Origin: Scleroderma bovista
Lineage: Eukaryota > Basidiomycota > Agaricomycetes > Boletales > Sclerodermataceae
Assembly: GCA_037178675.1 (NCBI GenBank)
Contig: JAYMGJ010000144.1
Coordinates: forward strand, 24,273-88,272
Direction: 5' to 3'
Length of the DNA stretch: 64,000 bases
A model generated the notes under the pieces. It was not told where the DNA came from. It made no database searches and saw nothing but the letters and a program-made list of their open reading frames with translations. Positions within the stretch are counted from its first letter, which is position 1; each line of letters opens with the position of its first letter. The position numbers and the translations under genes are program-made. Shown here in pieces: positions 1-10,626 of this stretch.

Positions 1-336
1 GGTTGAGTATTTATGGTGACAAGTAAACAGCCCAAAGGGTGGACAAGGAATAACCAGAGTTGGGACTAGGTCAGGTCCAATGAAAATAAGTAAGGTCTGG
101 AGAAAATACTACAAGGTAGAAGATATAAATGGAGCACAGAGAACTCACGGTACTACAGGGTTGATGGGGAGGTGAAGTAATGACTGGATAGGGATTAATG
201 CAAAGGGTTGCACTTAGCGGAAGAGTATGTGCATGTCTGGGACCAGAGTGATGCCCAGAGGTCTGGAGTTGGACTGTAGTGCTGCAATGTGACCGGAGTG
301 ACCGGATAAGACCCAGAGTTGGACATGGTTGTAACA
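1..336 (-). mobile_element. 3' LTR fragment, family C (cut by window edge)
   Basis: Read on the minus strand this begins TGTTACAACC at 336 and runs off the window. It is a diverged copy of the complete LTR at 40791-41421, sharing among others the blocks around a ggtgacaagtaaaca stretch near position 15 and the tcaggtcc stretches. A polypurine tract sits immediately upstream (plus-strand 337-354), so this is the 3' LTR of a minus-strand element rather than a solo LTR. CpG sites present in the 40.8 kb copy mostly appear here as TG or CA, suggesting an older, deaminated copy. Confidence 0.8.
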
Positions 337-354
337 GTATCCCCCTTTTAGGGG
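337..354 (-). other. polypurine tract of family C element
   Basis: On the minus strand the bases directly before the LTR read CCCCTAAAAGGGGGATAC, a purine run abutting the TG of the LTR, as expected for the plus-strand primer of an LTR retrotransposon. A near-identical tract borders the C-type LTR at 28126. Confidence 0.7.
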
Positions 355-444
355 CCAAACCCATGAGGCCCCAATGAGGCTGTTGTGTGGTTGCCTAAGA
401 CAATGCTGAGTCTGGAGTGGTTGTCTGAGTATGAATTTTGGATC

Positions 445-451
445 TATAAAG
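445..451 (+). promoter_or_regulatory. TATA box of the Zn-cluster gene
   Basis: TATAAAG lies 56 bp upstream of the ATG at 501. The parallel locus at 28245 has TATAAG 60 bp upstream of its ATG. The conserved spacing makes a core-promoter role plausible (inference). Confidence 0.5.
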
Positions 452-500
452 ATCAGACTGGTTTTGCCTTTACCCCCAGTTTTCTGTCATTGATTCTAAC

Positions 501-1413
501 ATGTTGAACATTGCTAAGTCCACCACCCCCACTGTTCCCTCTGCAGTCGAGTCCAAGGACTGGACCAAGGTGACAACACTGGAGCTTCAGTCCAGTAGCG
601 AAGGGAAAGCCAGAGAGGAGGCAGAGCGCCAGGCATGCAAGCAGGCAGAGAAGGACATGGCAGGGGTGCAGCAGAGGGCTGCAGAGGTCACTGTGAGGCA
701 GAGGGTGCTGGCACAGGAGGCATCAAAGAAAAGAGCAAGGGAAGAGCCAGAGGCAGGTCTGAGTGGAGACTGGAGTGAGGAAGTCTGGTAAGTAATTGTT
801 TTATCCTTCTTTATGATTTTATTTATTTATTATTAACCTCCTGGCAGGTGTGTTCGTTGTGCCAAGCACAAGGCCAAGTGCGAGCAGGACCCTGAAAAGC
901 CCAAGCAACATGCGTGCATGAAGTGCACTGGGCTCAAGGAGTGGTGCAAGTGGCCAGAGGTGGGTGGTCTGGGTCCGGTAGTGGACAAGGCAAAGGGCAA
1001 GGCAAAGGAGAAGGAGGTGGTGATGTCGCTGTGAGGAGGCGAGAAGCACAAGAAAAAGAAGATGGCAGCAAAGGTTGTCGACAACAACAACATTGTTGAA
1101 GTACCAGGGCCATCTGGGAAACGGTCCAGGTTTGACCCTGGGTCATTCCTGGAATGGTTGGACCAGTTGACCAGAGCAGTGGAGGAGATGACCAGTCAGA
1201 TGCACCAGGTTGTGGATGCCACCCATTCAGTGGCCAGAGGGAACAAGCGGCCTCGAGACTTTTCTTGAGGAGTGCCAGTTCTTTACAGTGCCTTGGGACA
1301 AGGGCAAGGATGAGAAGGACAGTGAGGTGGAGGTTGACCTGGAGGAGGTTGAACAGGAAGTTCAGGGGCTCCAAGAGGAGCAAGAGAACCCTGGCAGTGG
1401 TGTGCTGGAGTAA
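501..1413 (+). pseudogene. Zn-cluster-like cysteine protein, broken
   Basis: ATG at 501. A 60-nt intron (788-847, GTAAGT...GCAG) joins exon 1 to exon 2 in frame, giving WCVRCAKHKAKC and then CMKCTGLKEWCKWPE. This is a CX2CX6C-X11-CX2CX6C arrangement resembling fungal Zn2Cys6 clusters. Before it lies an Ala/Glu/Arg-rich, coiled-coil-like helix (about residues 30-80). The frame then meets TGA at 1032-1034, continues in the same frame (KKKKMAAKVVDNNN...) to a TGA after 1265, and shifts to the frame ending at 1413 in an acidic tail. The family is abundant in Agaricomycetes. DNA binding is inferred from the cysteine pattern and is not shown. The gene lies between a family C 3' LTR end and a family B LTR, transcribed against both. 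Two stops and a frameshift make it a likely pseudogene, unless there are unrecognised introns. Confidence 0.65.
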
Positions 1414-1422
1414 GTGGTCCAG

Positions 1423-3387
1423 TGTGAGTCAAAGTGAGGGTTTAGGTCAAAACAACAACCCAAACACAACACCAACATGCAGGATACTCCTGGGATACAG
1501 AAGCAATAGAAGACAAAGGGGGTAGGTGTCTGAACTCTTCCTAAAGGCTAGGAAGTGTCAAAGCAGGGATTGAGTTGACTGAGACTGAAGTAGTGATACT
1601 ACACCTAGAGACTGGTGCAGCAAAGGGGCAATGGGGCTCCTGATGTCCAGGAGCAATGGGAGATGAAGGATTTACAAGATAGACTCCACTTGAGCCTAGA
1701 GAAACACTTGGACTTGAATAGATTGAATAAACTTGAGATATCAGAGCCTTTAGACCTTCACTGAAGCCTACAAGACTCAAAGAGCTGAGGGGATACTGAC
1801 TGAGAGCGTCTGAGAGAGGGATAATTTTGTACTATTTGGGTCTCTTATCACTGGGCTGAGCCCAGGGGTTTAAATACATGGGGGGACACAGCATTAAAGT
1901 ACAAAAAGAGAAGGGAATAAGCAGAATTTGTCAAGGATTGGTAAGGGATTGGTAAGAGCTTTGTAAGGGGTTTGTAAGCGATCAGTAAGCAAGAGATAAG
2001 CAGGAATGAGTAAGCATAGGGAGCATGAATAAGCTGCTGAGTAAAGGAATGAGTAAGCTGCATGACAAGATTGATTGGTAAGGGGGTGGGTCATCAGCTG
2101 AGTAATATACCAAAAATGCGAAAGGGATAGAGTAATACTGATGTCAATAGAGCATCAGTAAGCAAGGGATAAGTCACTTGCACAGCAGAAGAAGTCATTG
2201 ATGCACTGCCCAAAAAGTTTGATGGGAGAACAATGGGGAAGTCCTGGGATAAATAGGGGAATTGATCCGAGACAGAACAGCCACAAGAAGGGTACCAGGG
2301 GTCCAGAGGTCTCTGGGGGGGTCAGCATACACTAAGGTATAGTCCATATGTTCTAGTGCCACTGAAGTGCAACCATGGGCTCCCTTGACGAGCTCTCTTC
2401 TGGGAAAGAATGAGAGAGGGTTCTTCTTCCTAACAGCACTATAAAGTGGGGGTGTATAACTGTCATGGTGCTGAGGGATGCCATCTGAAAGTGGGGAAGC
2501 GGACAGAGTATTGAATTCAATGTATTCAGGGAAGTGAGATGAACAACAGAGGAAGATGGACATGGCAAGTATCTGGGAGGAAGGGACCATAGGTGGAGGG
2601 CTCAGGGGACACAGAGACGACCAGAGAAGACTTTTCAAGCTTGACAATAGACCTAAGATGACCAAAGTACATTCTTGATGCAGGACTGACAAGGAGAATG
2701 TGCTGGCCGAGAATGAGGGGGACTGAGGGAGCAGGCTGGGAAGATATGTGCCAGACAGTGCACGGGAACTTTGGGAGAGGCTGTCCTAAGAGCAGGACAT
2801 AGTGGAGATCTGCAGCAATAGCAGAGAAACAATCCAGAGACAATACAGACTCCATAGTGAGCAATCAGACGAATGTCTGGATTGCAGGGGGAATATCTCC
2901 ATGGGAAATGAACAGATTTGCGTCAGAACTTGACAGGCAGATAGACCACGTTCTAGGCTCTCTGACAGTATAGTCACGTGCTCGATAGCTTAAGAAATGG
3001 TGGAGCTATTCAAAATATCGGAATGCCAGTACTGGGCGCCTAAAAAATGACATTTGGGTGCTAAAAATCATTTCTTCTCTTTCTCCTTTGTTTCTCCATC
3101 AATTCTTTGGCTTCTTTGATCATTCTGATATGGGAGTTGGACTGCAGAGGTGTGCATTTCTTTCTCATACCATAATGATGTTATTCCTTCAGTTTCTTCT
3201 GCTTCTTGGTGGTTCTTGTGTGAGGGATGACTGTCAGCGTTGGCATTCATCTCTTGCATCAGAATAGTCTTCTTGTGCGATAGATGGCTATGATGAGGGT
3301 CTGTTGTGCCTATCCTGTGCATAAGGATCATTTGATATAGGCATCATCTTCCATATTCACTGTACCAAACCTGTTTGGTGTGTGACA
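1423..3387 (-). mobile_element. long LTR, family B, copy 1
   Basis: On the minus strand this runs from TGTCACACACCAAACAGG (at 3387) to TTGACTCACA (at 1423). It is collinear with the family B LTR at 39761-42501 apart from the C LTR nested in that copy, and related to family A LTRs over inner blocks. No matching TSD was found: the flanks are ccag on the left and gtgc on the right. It may therefore be part of a rearranged element or a recombinant. All ORFs here are short, non-homologous frames inside the LTR. Confidence 0.75.
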
Positions 3388-3705
3388 GTGCCAAAAGATC
3401 AACACCGTGCACTGAAGGATCAACACCATGCACCAAAGTATTGACGTTGTGCACTGAAAAACCAAGCATATTAGTCAGTAGTAGTGTTGAGGGTCTCCCA
3501 AAGCCAGTTGCCCAAAGCAGATCACCGAAGGTCTAGGTTCTTGGTCCAGGTGAGCGTGACCATCTGGCTTTCCATAGGATTCCTCCACCTAGATGGTCAC
3601 ATCTATGTACCAGACCTGGATGGTCTCTGCCTCTGGTCCAGTGAACAAGAAAGATGTACCTGCATCCAATCATTCATTGATGCAACTTTGAATAAGGCAC
3701 TAGCT
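3388..3705. other. non-coding spacer with short repeats
   Basis: About 320 bp. Positions 3390-3465 hold three imperfect copies of a gatcaacaccgtgcactga-like unit. The rest shows no recognisable gene and probably forms the 5' flank of the Helitron-derived ORF. Confidence 0.4.
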
Positions 3706-6700
3706 ATGTTTGTTTGTGTTGTTTGTGCCAGAGAATTCCTAACAGCCAATGGTGCATTGGTATATCATGACATGTTGTACTAGATCAAGTCAAACTGAAT
3801 AAGTTCAAGGAACTCAATATCATCTATGTGACATACCAAATATCCGAAATCAACTTATTCGAGCCCAACAATTTCTGGTGCAAGATCTATGGAATGGAAT
3901 GTTGCTCATTAGTGAAAAGATTGACAAAGAAGGAAATGGTTGGATTTGCAAGGAATGTCACAGGTCTTTGCTTGCCAATCATCTCCCCAAGTTTGCCTTG
4001 GCAAACAACATATGGATCGGTCCAGTTCCTTTCACATTGCAAATCCTTTCTTTTGTGGAAAGCTTGCTGATTGCATGACATCACCCATGCTGCTATATAT
4101 TCAAACTGTTTCCAAAAGCTACAGGTGGTGGCATTAATCCAGAACATCTTCAATGAGGAATGGCAGGCAATGTTACCTTGTATGAGACCAATATCAGTGC
4201 AGTCACTGCCATGTTATATGGACAGTTATTACTGCACACACTCTCCATGTTGGCATCCATTTTCGCCATCATGTTTATATCTTCCAAAAAACTTGGCAAA
4301 AATTGGATGCGGTCAATGTTCTGTGTGCGAAGGACTGTTGTGTTGGAGGCTCTGTTGTGGCTGAAGAAGAATAATGCATTGTATGGAGATGTGGACATGT
4401 CAGAAGATCAGCTTGAAATGCTTCCTATGGATGATGTTCCTGATGAAGTACAAGGTTTGCTTTGTCAAGAAACAAACAAGTTTTTGGCAATATGTGAAAG
4501 GGAATTGTACATTCCTGACATGGCAGAGCAAAGTGGCTCTTCTGAATTCAACTGTGAGTTCTCTCCTATGCATAGCTGTCATTCTGTTGATGTGCACCAC
4601 TGTAACAGCACAGGATGAAAATCAAGATAATGAACGTGCCAGCAATAATTCTGTGACACAGTTTGATTTACAGATGAAGGAGATGTCATACCTTTGCAGT
4701 TTCTTGGAATGTCTGACACTGATCAAGCACAAATGTCATCCAATGATTTGATGTTGTATGCATTGGCCAACCTTCATGATCCTACAAAAGAAAGTGGTTA
4801 TGTGGTCAGACATGGTACTCGTGCAATTGAGGACTTTGGATTTGCATGGCCTTCTCAAAGCTTGGATCACCCCACATCATCTCATTGCAATCCCCTTGCA
4901 GCTGCCTATCCAGTTCTCTATCCATATGGCATAGCTGGTATTGAAGCAGAATGACCAATCTCTGTCAGTTTCAAAGATCATGTTCATTGGTCATTGCAAT
5001 ATTACAACAAATGTTTTGCCATGCACCATTCTTTTCCCTTTGTTTGTTTTGGTATCTCTCAAAAGCAGGAAGCCATGTGGTCAGCTTTCTTGCAGATGCG
5101 ACAACAAGATTTTGAGGCAGATACATTTGCAATTGCAAAGTTGACTGTAGCCAATTTGAAGCAAGCAGAAGAGGAGGAAGCACACAAAATTCCCATTAGT
5201 AATTCAGCTGTATGACTTCTCCACAAACACGTGGTCACCACCAATGGGCATGTACTTGGCTCTGACCATGCTCATGCAGCTTATTGAGGGATGATTTGGG
5301 GCACTTGTTTGTTCCTGGGAGGCACCTCCCTTGGGTCACCATTAATCCAGCAGATATTCATGATCCTATTGCTCAAATCTTTGCTGGCCATGAAATTGAT
5401 ATGGACAAGTTTTGCACTACTATGGGTCCTGATGCCAATCAACAAGCATGCACCATTGCCAGATCAATACTGTGCTTGAAACCTTGTTTGGCATTAAGTC
5501 CAAAGGGGGCCGTGTGTCTGCTTCCACAGGCATCCTAGGATGTTTGGCTGCATATTACAGGTGGTTGAGGCACAAGGAAGGGGCACTTTACACCTCCACA
5601 TGCTGCTTTGGCTGCAACATGCACCAAATTGTGATGAGATGCACACTCTTTTGCAGTCATCTGATTTTCATGAACATGTTCACACTTTTATCAAAGATAA
5701 TATTCAGGCACACTTGGATGGGTTTACTGAAGAAACAATCTGCTCAATGTCTTGTGACTCACAGTTGGCATATTCCCAGCCTCCTGATCCAAGAAATGAG
5801 TCTACATGGGCACATGACAATGCCACACTTGAACAAAACTTAGAGCATGCTCAGCAAGTGCACACCTGTACTCATTCAGCCTGTCTCTGTATGAAAAATG
5901 GCAAGCTGTCATGCAAAAGACGAGCACCATGGCCTTTATCTGAGGATGATATCATCGAGCCCAATGGCAACTGGACACCCAAAAGAACAGTGCCGTATCT
6001 CAATTCGTATTGTCCTGATGTGCTTACAACTATGCACTGCAATAACAATATCAAGCTAAATACAAATGGCAGTGAAACCAAACATATCATGTGGTATTTG
6101 ATGTCCTATATGACGAAGAATCAAAAGACAACACACAATACATCTGTGTTATTGGCCAACAGTCTTGCATACCACAAAGATAATTCTAAATACGATGATC
6201 TATGACAATGCAACAAGTTACTGTTATACCAGTGTATCAACATACTAAATCGCGAAATGGAATTATCTGGGCCACAAGTGGTTTCATATTTGATGGGATG
6301 GGATGATAAATTTCAATCCCATAATTATGTGGCCTTGTATACCAATCCATTGCTCGCAGCTCTCAAATATACATTTCCCGATGTACGATATGGATTGCAA
6401 TCCAAGTAAGATTTAATACAAATTATCATGCACAGACATTAACTATTTTGTGCATGACAGTCTAGCAGTGGGAAGAGATTTGGTAAACAAGTCATCAGAT
6501 AGAGCAAACATTGTCAGTACACTCACTATAGAATCTCTTTAGACTCAACCAGTAATATCATTGCAGGTTGAGTCCCATACAGAAATGGTCACTCTTCAGA
6601 CCAACAAGAGAGGCCAAATATATGTTTGTTTGCAATTGCAGGATTATGAATCTAGGGGTCCTGAACTAAAAGGAATGTCATTCATAAAATTTGACACTAA

Positions 6701-7469
6701 TACTTACAAGGAATCAATTCCTGCCAATGAAAGAGAGAAACATGTAGACCCATCTGCCACAACCAATGTTGACAGAACTCCCCACATACTTTGTCATCAA
6801 GTTGGTTGTCCTCATCACGATAGGATTCGCTACAAGGAAGACCATCCGAAATCTGTAACACATCAGTGTGTCATGTGGGGCAAGTGACACAATACACTAC
6901 CAAATATTTGTGGACCTTGGCCTCCAAGTTCAGACAAACCAGAACAACATAACCTTTACTGTGCATCCACTGATATTAAAGATGCCTGTGTCACATGGGC
7001 AACTGAACTACAAAATTGGCTGGATAATGCCCCCATTTATGTTCAAGATGTGGTTGCAGGAATCCAATACTACTATGGTGCTAAATCAGTGGGAGAAGTG
7101 GCATGCGAAAATGAAATGATGTTTGATATTCAGGAGCAGACAGAGGTCATTCGGTGACCTCTTGGTGATGACATAGACATGGGAAATGTATCAGAACAAG
7201 GAATCACACTTACAGAAGAAGACCTAGAATGATACAAAGTGGAGCAGGTCTCAGTATGTGAAGATGCACATGGGCAAGTGGCTGTCTTGATTGGGTTGGA
7301 ACATTCTGTTTTTGCTGAGAAGGAGGGAAGAACAGAGGACAGCACTGTAGGGGTGCACATTGCAAATGGAGGAGATCTTGCACTTCTAGGCAATTGGCAA
7401 CAAAGTATGGCTGAATGTGTTCAATGTGAGCACAGGGATGGAGTCAGAAGGGACATACGAGGATGGTAA
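3706..7469 (+). pseudogene. Helitron-type Rep protein (DUF6570 plus Helitron-like N domain), decayed
   Basis: Fragments in all three frames line up in the order of basidiomycete Helitron proteins. First is a cysteine segment FVCVVCAREF (3706 on). Then come a CKEC segment with LPKFALANNIWIGPVP, the stretch VSAVTAMLYGQ-like to DDVPDEV, and YPVLYPYGIAGIE (about 4905). The Helitron-like N domain follows, with the Rep HUH motif in GRGTLHLHMLLWL (about 5576-5614) and the downstream tyrosine motif YLMSYMTK (about 6094-6117). The last recognisable segments are VVSYLMGWDDKF and a run up to about 7469. The protein would replicate a rolling-circle transposon by nicking single-stranded DNA. The C-terminal PIF1-like helicase of autonomous Helitrons was not found. 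Numerous frameshifts and stops show it is dead. Confidence 0.75.
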
Positions 7470-8486
7470 TATTTCTGCACTGAGCATGCATCGCTGTGGT
7501 CAATGAGAATAATCAAAACATACTCGTAATCCTGCCTAAGGCCCTGTATCAAGTATGTGGCACAGCAGGTATACTCTGCGGCTGCCTCATCTGTACCAAG
7601 GTCAAATGGTACATTGAGTGTGTCAAGGCCGCCATGGGGGAAATAGTCCAAAAGACTCTGGTGAATTATTCTGGCATGGAATGTAGAGGTGTTCAATGAG
7701 AGATAGAAATGGATGAGAAGAACAGTGGGTGAAAGGATGTGGCCGCAAGTCCCTAACTCAAACCTTCCAGACACAGGAAGGAATGTGGGGAGTATTGGAA
7801 CATTATCCTTTGTAAATCCCTGTAGGAGGTTTATACCAGTTAACTAGACAAGAAACAAAGCCATGCACCACATATGGTCTGCATGCTTTTTGCTGCTGGA
7901 TAAGGAGCCAGTGGCAAGAAACGCACTGGAAATGTATGTCATCTTCTATGAGGGTGGCCCAATGCTCTTCAGGGACCTGAATGCATTTCAAACACATAGC
8001 ACATGGGCAGTCATCACACTCATAGAGGAAGCTGCCGTCCTGGCACAGATAACAAAACTAGTATATCTTAGTCCTGGGGGGAAATCAAGAGAAAAATGTA
8101 CTTACCAGTATCTTGGGCAGCTTCACAGCGGGAGGGACACAAATAGTTGGCATTACTGGCGGAGCGCCTGCTTCTCTTGCATTTCCGCATGGCTTTGGGA
8201 TGGAGATATGATTTGCAGTTCCACCTGCAGACTTTTTGGCAGTTTGTCTCATATGCAGCAGAGCAAGAAAGAGTGGGCATGTGGCAGATGTAGAGAGCAG
8301 CTCACAGAAGTGGTCTTGAGCTGACACCAGTTGATCACGTGCTCTCTCAAACATTTGCCAAAGCATTGTTGAGTACCTGACAAATATAGCCAAACATTGT
8401 TGTTGATTTATCAAGTCTTTTTTTCCACGCCTCACCTCATTTACTTCAACCTTGATGACTCGACAATTGATCTTTCCACACCTCAC
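7421..8486 (-). pseudogene. cysteine-rich (PHD/RING-like) protein of unknown function
   Basis: Three exons can be joined on the minus strand: 8486-8106, 8039-7872 and 7819-7421, with introns of 66 nt (GTAAGT...GCCAG) and 52 nt (GTGGTG...TACAG). Both junctions keep the frame, giving about 315 residues. The centre reads YECDDCPCAMCLKCIQVPEE followed by FQCVSCHW, a cysteine spacing like a PHD/RING-type zinc finger. After the second intron comes RPYGFTKDNVPILPTFLPV and an alpha/beta-looking domain ending near LIDHSDACS. Similar hypothetical proteins occur in Agaricomycetes, but I cannot name a function. The 5' end is uncertain: the frame is open from 8486 without an ATG, and the first ATG is at 8366. 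The gene is convergent with the Helitron remnant and overlaps its last bases. It may be a truncated or captured gene. Confidence 0.5.
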
Positions 8487-8512
8487 ATCCTCTGCTCTAC
8501 CACATCAAGGAG

Positions 8513-9330
8513 TTGGCAATTCCACTTGGAGTGTTGATAGAGGGGATTGAATGGGATGTGCGGTCGCTTGATGGATTGGGAAGGTTGCCTGCAGGTAAGT
8601 TCAATTCAAGTCAAGGCCCATTCTTCCACGATCTTACCCTCTCACTGCTCACTTCCAGGGTGCTGTCCTCCTTGGTAATGGGGTCTTGCCCTCTCATTTC
8701 TTTGTTTATTATGCAGGGCAATTTCCCTTGGAGTGTCAAATGGACTGGGAAGGTTGTCCCAAGGCAAGTCCAATCCAACATAACGCCACCCTTCCACTAT
8801 TGTTCCCACTAATGAGTCTTGACTCTCTCACTGCTCAACTCCAGGGCACCATCCTTGACAATTGGGTCCCACCCTGTTGATTCTTTTTTATTAGGCAGGA
8901 CTGCAGCCTGCCTAGTAAAAAAGGATGCAGGCACTAAGAAAAGTCAGTCTTATTTAATCCATTTTTACACTGATGTCTATTTATGTAGGTATGCTCGCTC
9001 CTCCCTGCATACTATGTTCTTTGTCAAAGTCAGCCTCATTTCATTCACTTTTACACTGACTTCTATTCAAGTAGGCATGCTTGCTCCACTCATCATTGGT
9101 CCTGGGGGATTGTTTCTCAACACCGGTGTGTGTGGGTGCGCTTGCACCCCTCCTGCTCTTTGTTGGGTCTGGGGGATTGTTTGTCGTGGTGCCAGTGTAT
9201 GCTCACTCCAACCTGCAGTACTGTCTAAGTCCAAGTCAGTCTCATGTTTCATTTTTCCACTGACATCTACACACAGGATCGCTCGTTCCTTTCAGTCTGG
9301 GGCGGAGGATCTGTATTGACACAGGTGTAT
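8513..9330. repeat. degenerate tandem duplications
   Basis: 8540-8880 contains two to three diverged copies of a block with ggactgggaaggttg, ctctcactgctcaactccagg and the flanking tract. 8940-9310 holds about three diverged copies of a 110-140 bp block built on aaagtcagtctcat, ttttacactga and gtaggtatgctcgctcc. No protein-coding homology was recognised in either strand. Confidence 0.45.
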
Positions 9331-10626
9331 GGTTGATGATTTTTGGGTCTGGGTGTGTTATTTGTATGGACACTGGTGTTGTTGCAGTCATAAGTGCTAG
9401 TCTTTTCTCTTGTCCAACAACTGATAAAAATTGTCAGTGCTCAAGCCTATCCACTGGGAACAAGTCAGACTGGCCAATGCAATTGCAACATTCTTTGACC
9501 ACTTTGCAAGTGCATCAAAGTAAGTCTCCTTATCCTCTTTTCCCAAGTCCCTGATGCAGATCAGTACAAAAGCCTCTCATTCCTTTGTAATACATATAAT
9601 TATTTGTAATAGTTTTCTTTTTTGGAAGCCAGCTTGTCAAGGGGAGGGCCCCCTCTTGGCAAGTTGACCCCCACCTTTTTGTCTCTTATGATTAGCCAAA
9701 TGTATAAGTAGTCCCTGTGCCTTGTATAATTTCCATTTGTGTGGGAGTGACCCTACTGTTTTTGTCACATGATCATGCAAACCCTAACCTAAGTGATCCA
9801 CACACCCTCAAGCATCTGTGTGGTTTTACCTTGCTGTTTGATGTGTTTCTTCACAAGTATAACATATAGAGCAGTGTCTTGGTAGCCACCAGTATCTCAG
9901 ATCAGTCGCCACCATTGACCCCATTGAATTAAGCACCCTCCAGCAATACATCTCAGTTCCCCAAATCTCACAACTGGTATATGCATAGACAAATAATTGC
10001 TGGCAAGGCCAGATGTGTCAATTGTTGATACCAGTCATCACAAGATGGTCAAACATAACTTGAATGCTTGAAACACAAACTTCAGTGGGTGAGAGAAAAA
10101 ATTCAATGTTTCTATTCCGCTACAAGCAAACCAATAAGTTCTAGGACATGGTGCCGGAAGGCTGTAGGTGTTAAGAAGTATACCTAAGGAGGAGTTGTCA
10201 AACATAAATTTGTAAGTCAGCATTGTATGTAGGTTCATATTATGTTGTCAACAGCAGCATATTAACCTAAAATCATGGTAGAGTGAGGCGGCAAAGCATA
10301 TGTAGAGGTCCATCCCCCATTGATTTTTTCCTGATCCCCCAGTTTGCTTGTACCTGATTTGCCTAAATCAGGCTTTTATGCATGTGCTTTACCAAATTGA
10401 TTGTTGCGAACAAACATAATATTGCTGCATCTGGAATGGCTCCGATTGCCTGTGATACCAACAGTTGGTTGTCAGGCAAAAAATTTCTTCAACTGTCAAC
10501 CATGTCAACTGAAGAAGAACTGTGAATCTCCATCCTTTCCTGCCTCAACAGTATCCTGGGTGACGCAGTGGTGACTACCCACCTTGTCCAAGGGGCACAT
10601 TTATCTGCACAAAAAATGCAGAAACC
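9331..10626. other. no recognisable feature
   Basis: AT-richer sequence with only short ORFs. It could contain the degraded 5' part of the dioxygenase gene that follows, but no residue pattern convincing enough to call was found. Confidence 0.4.
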
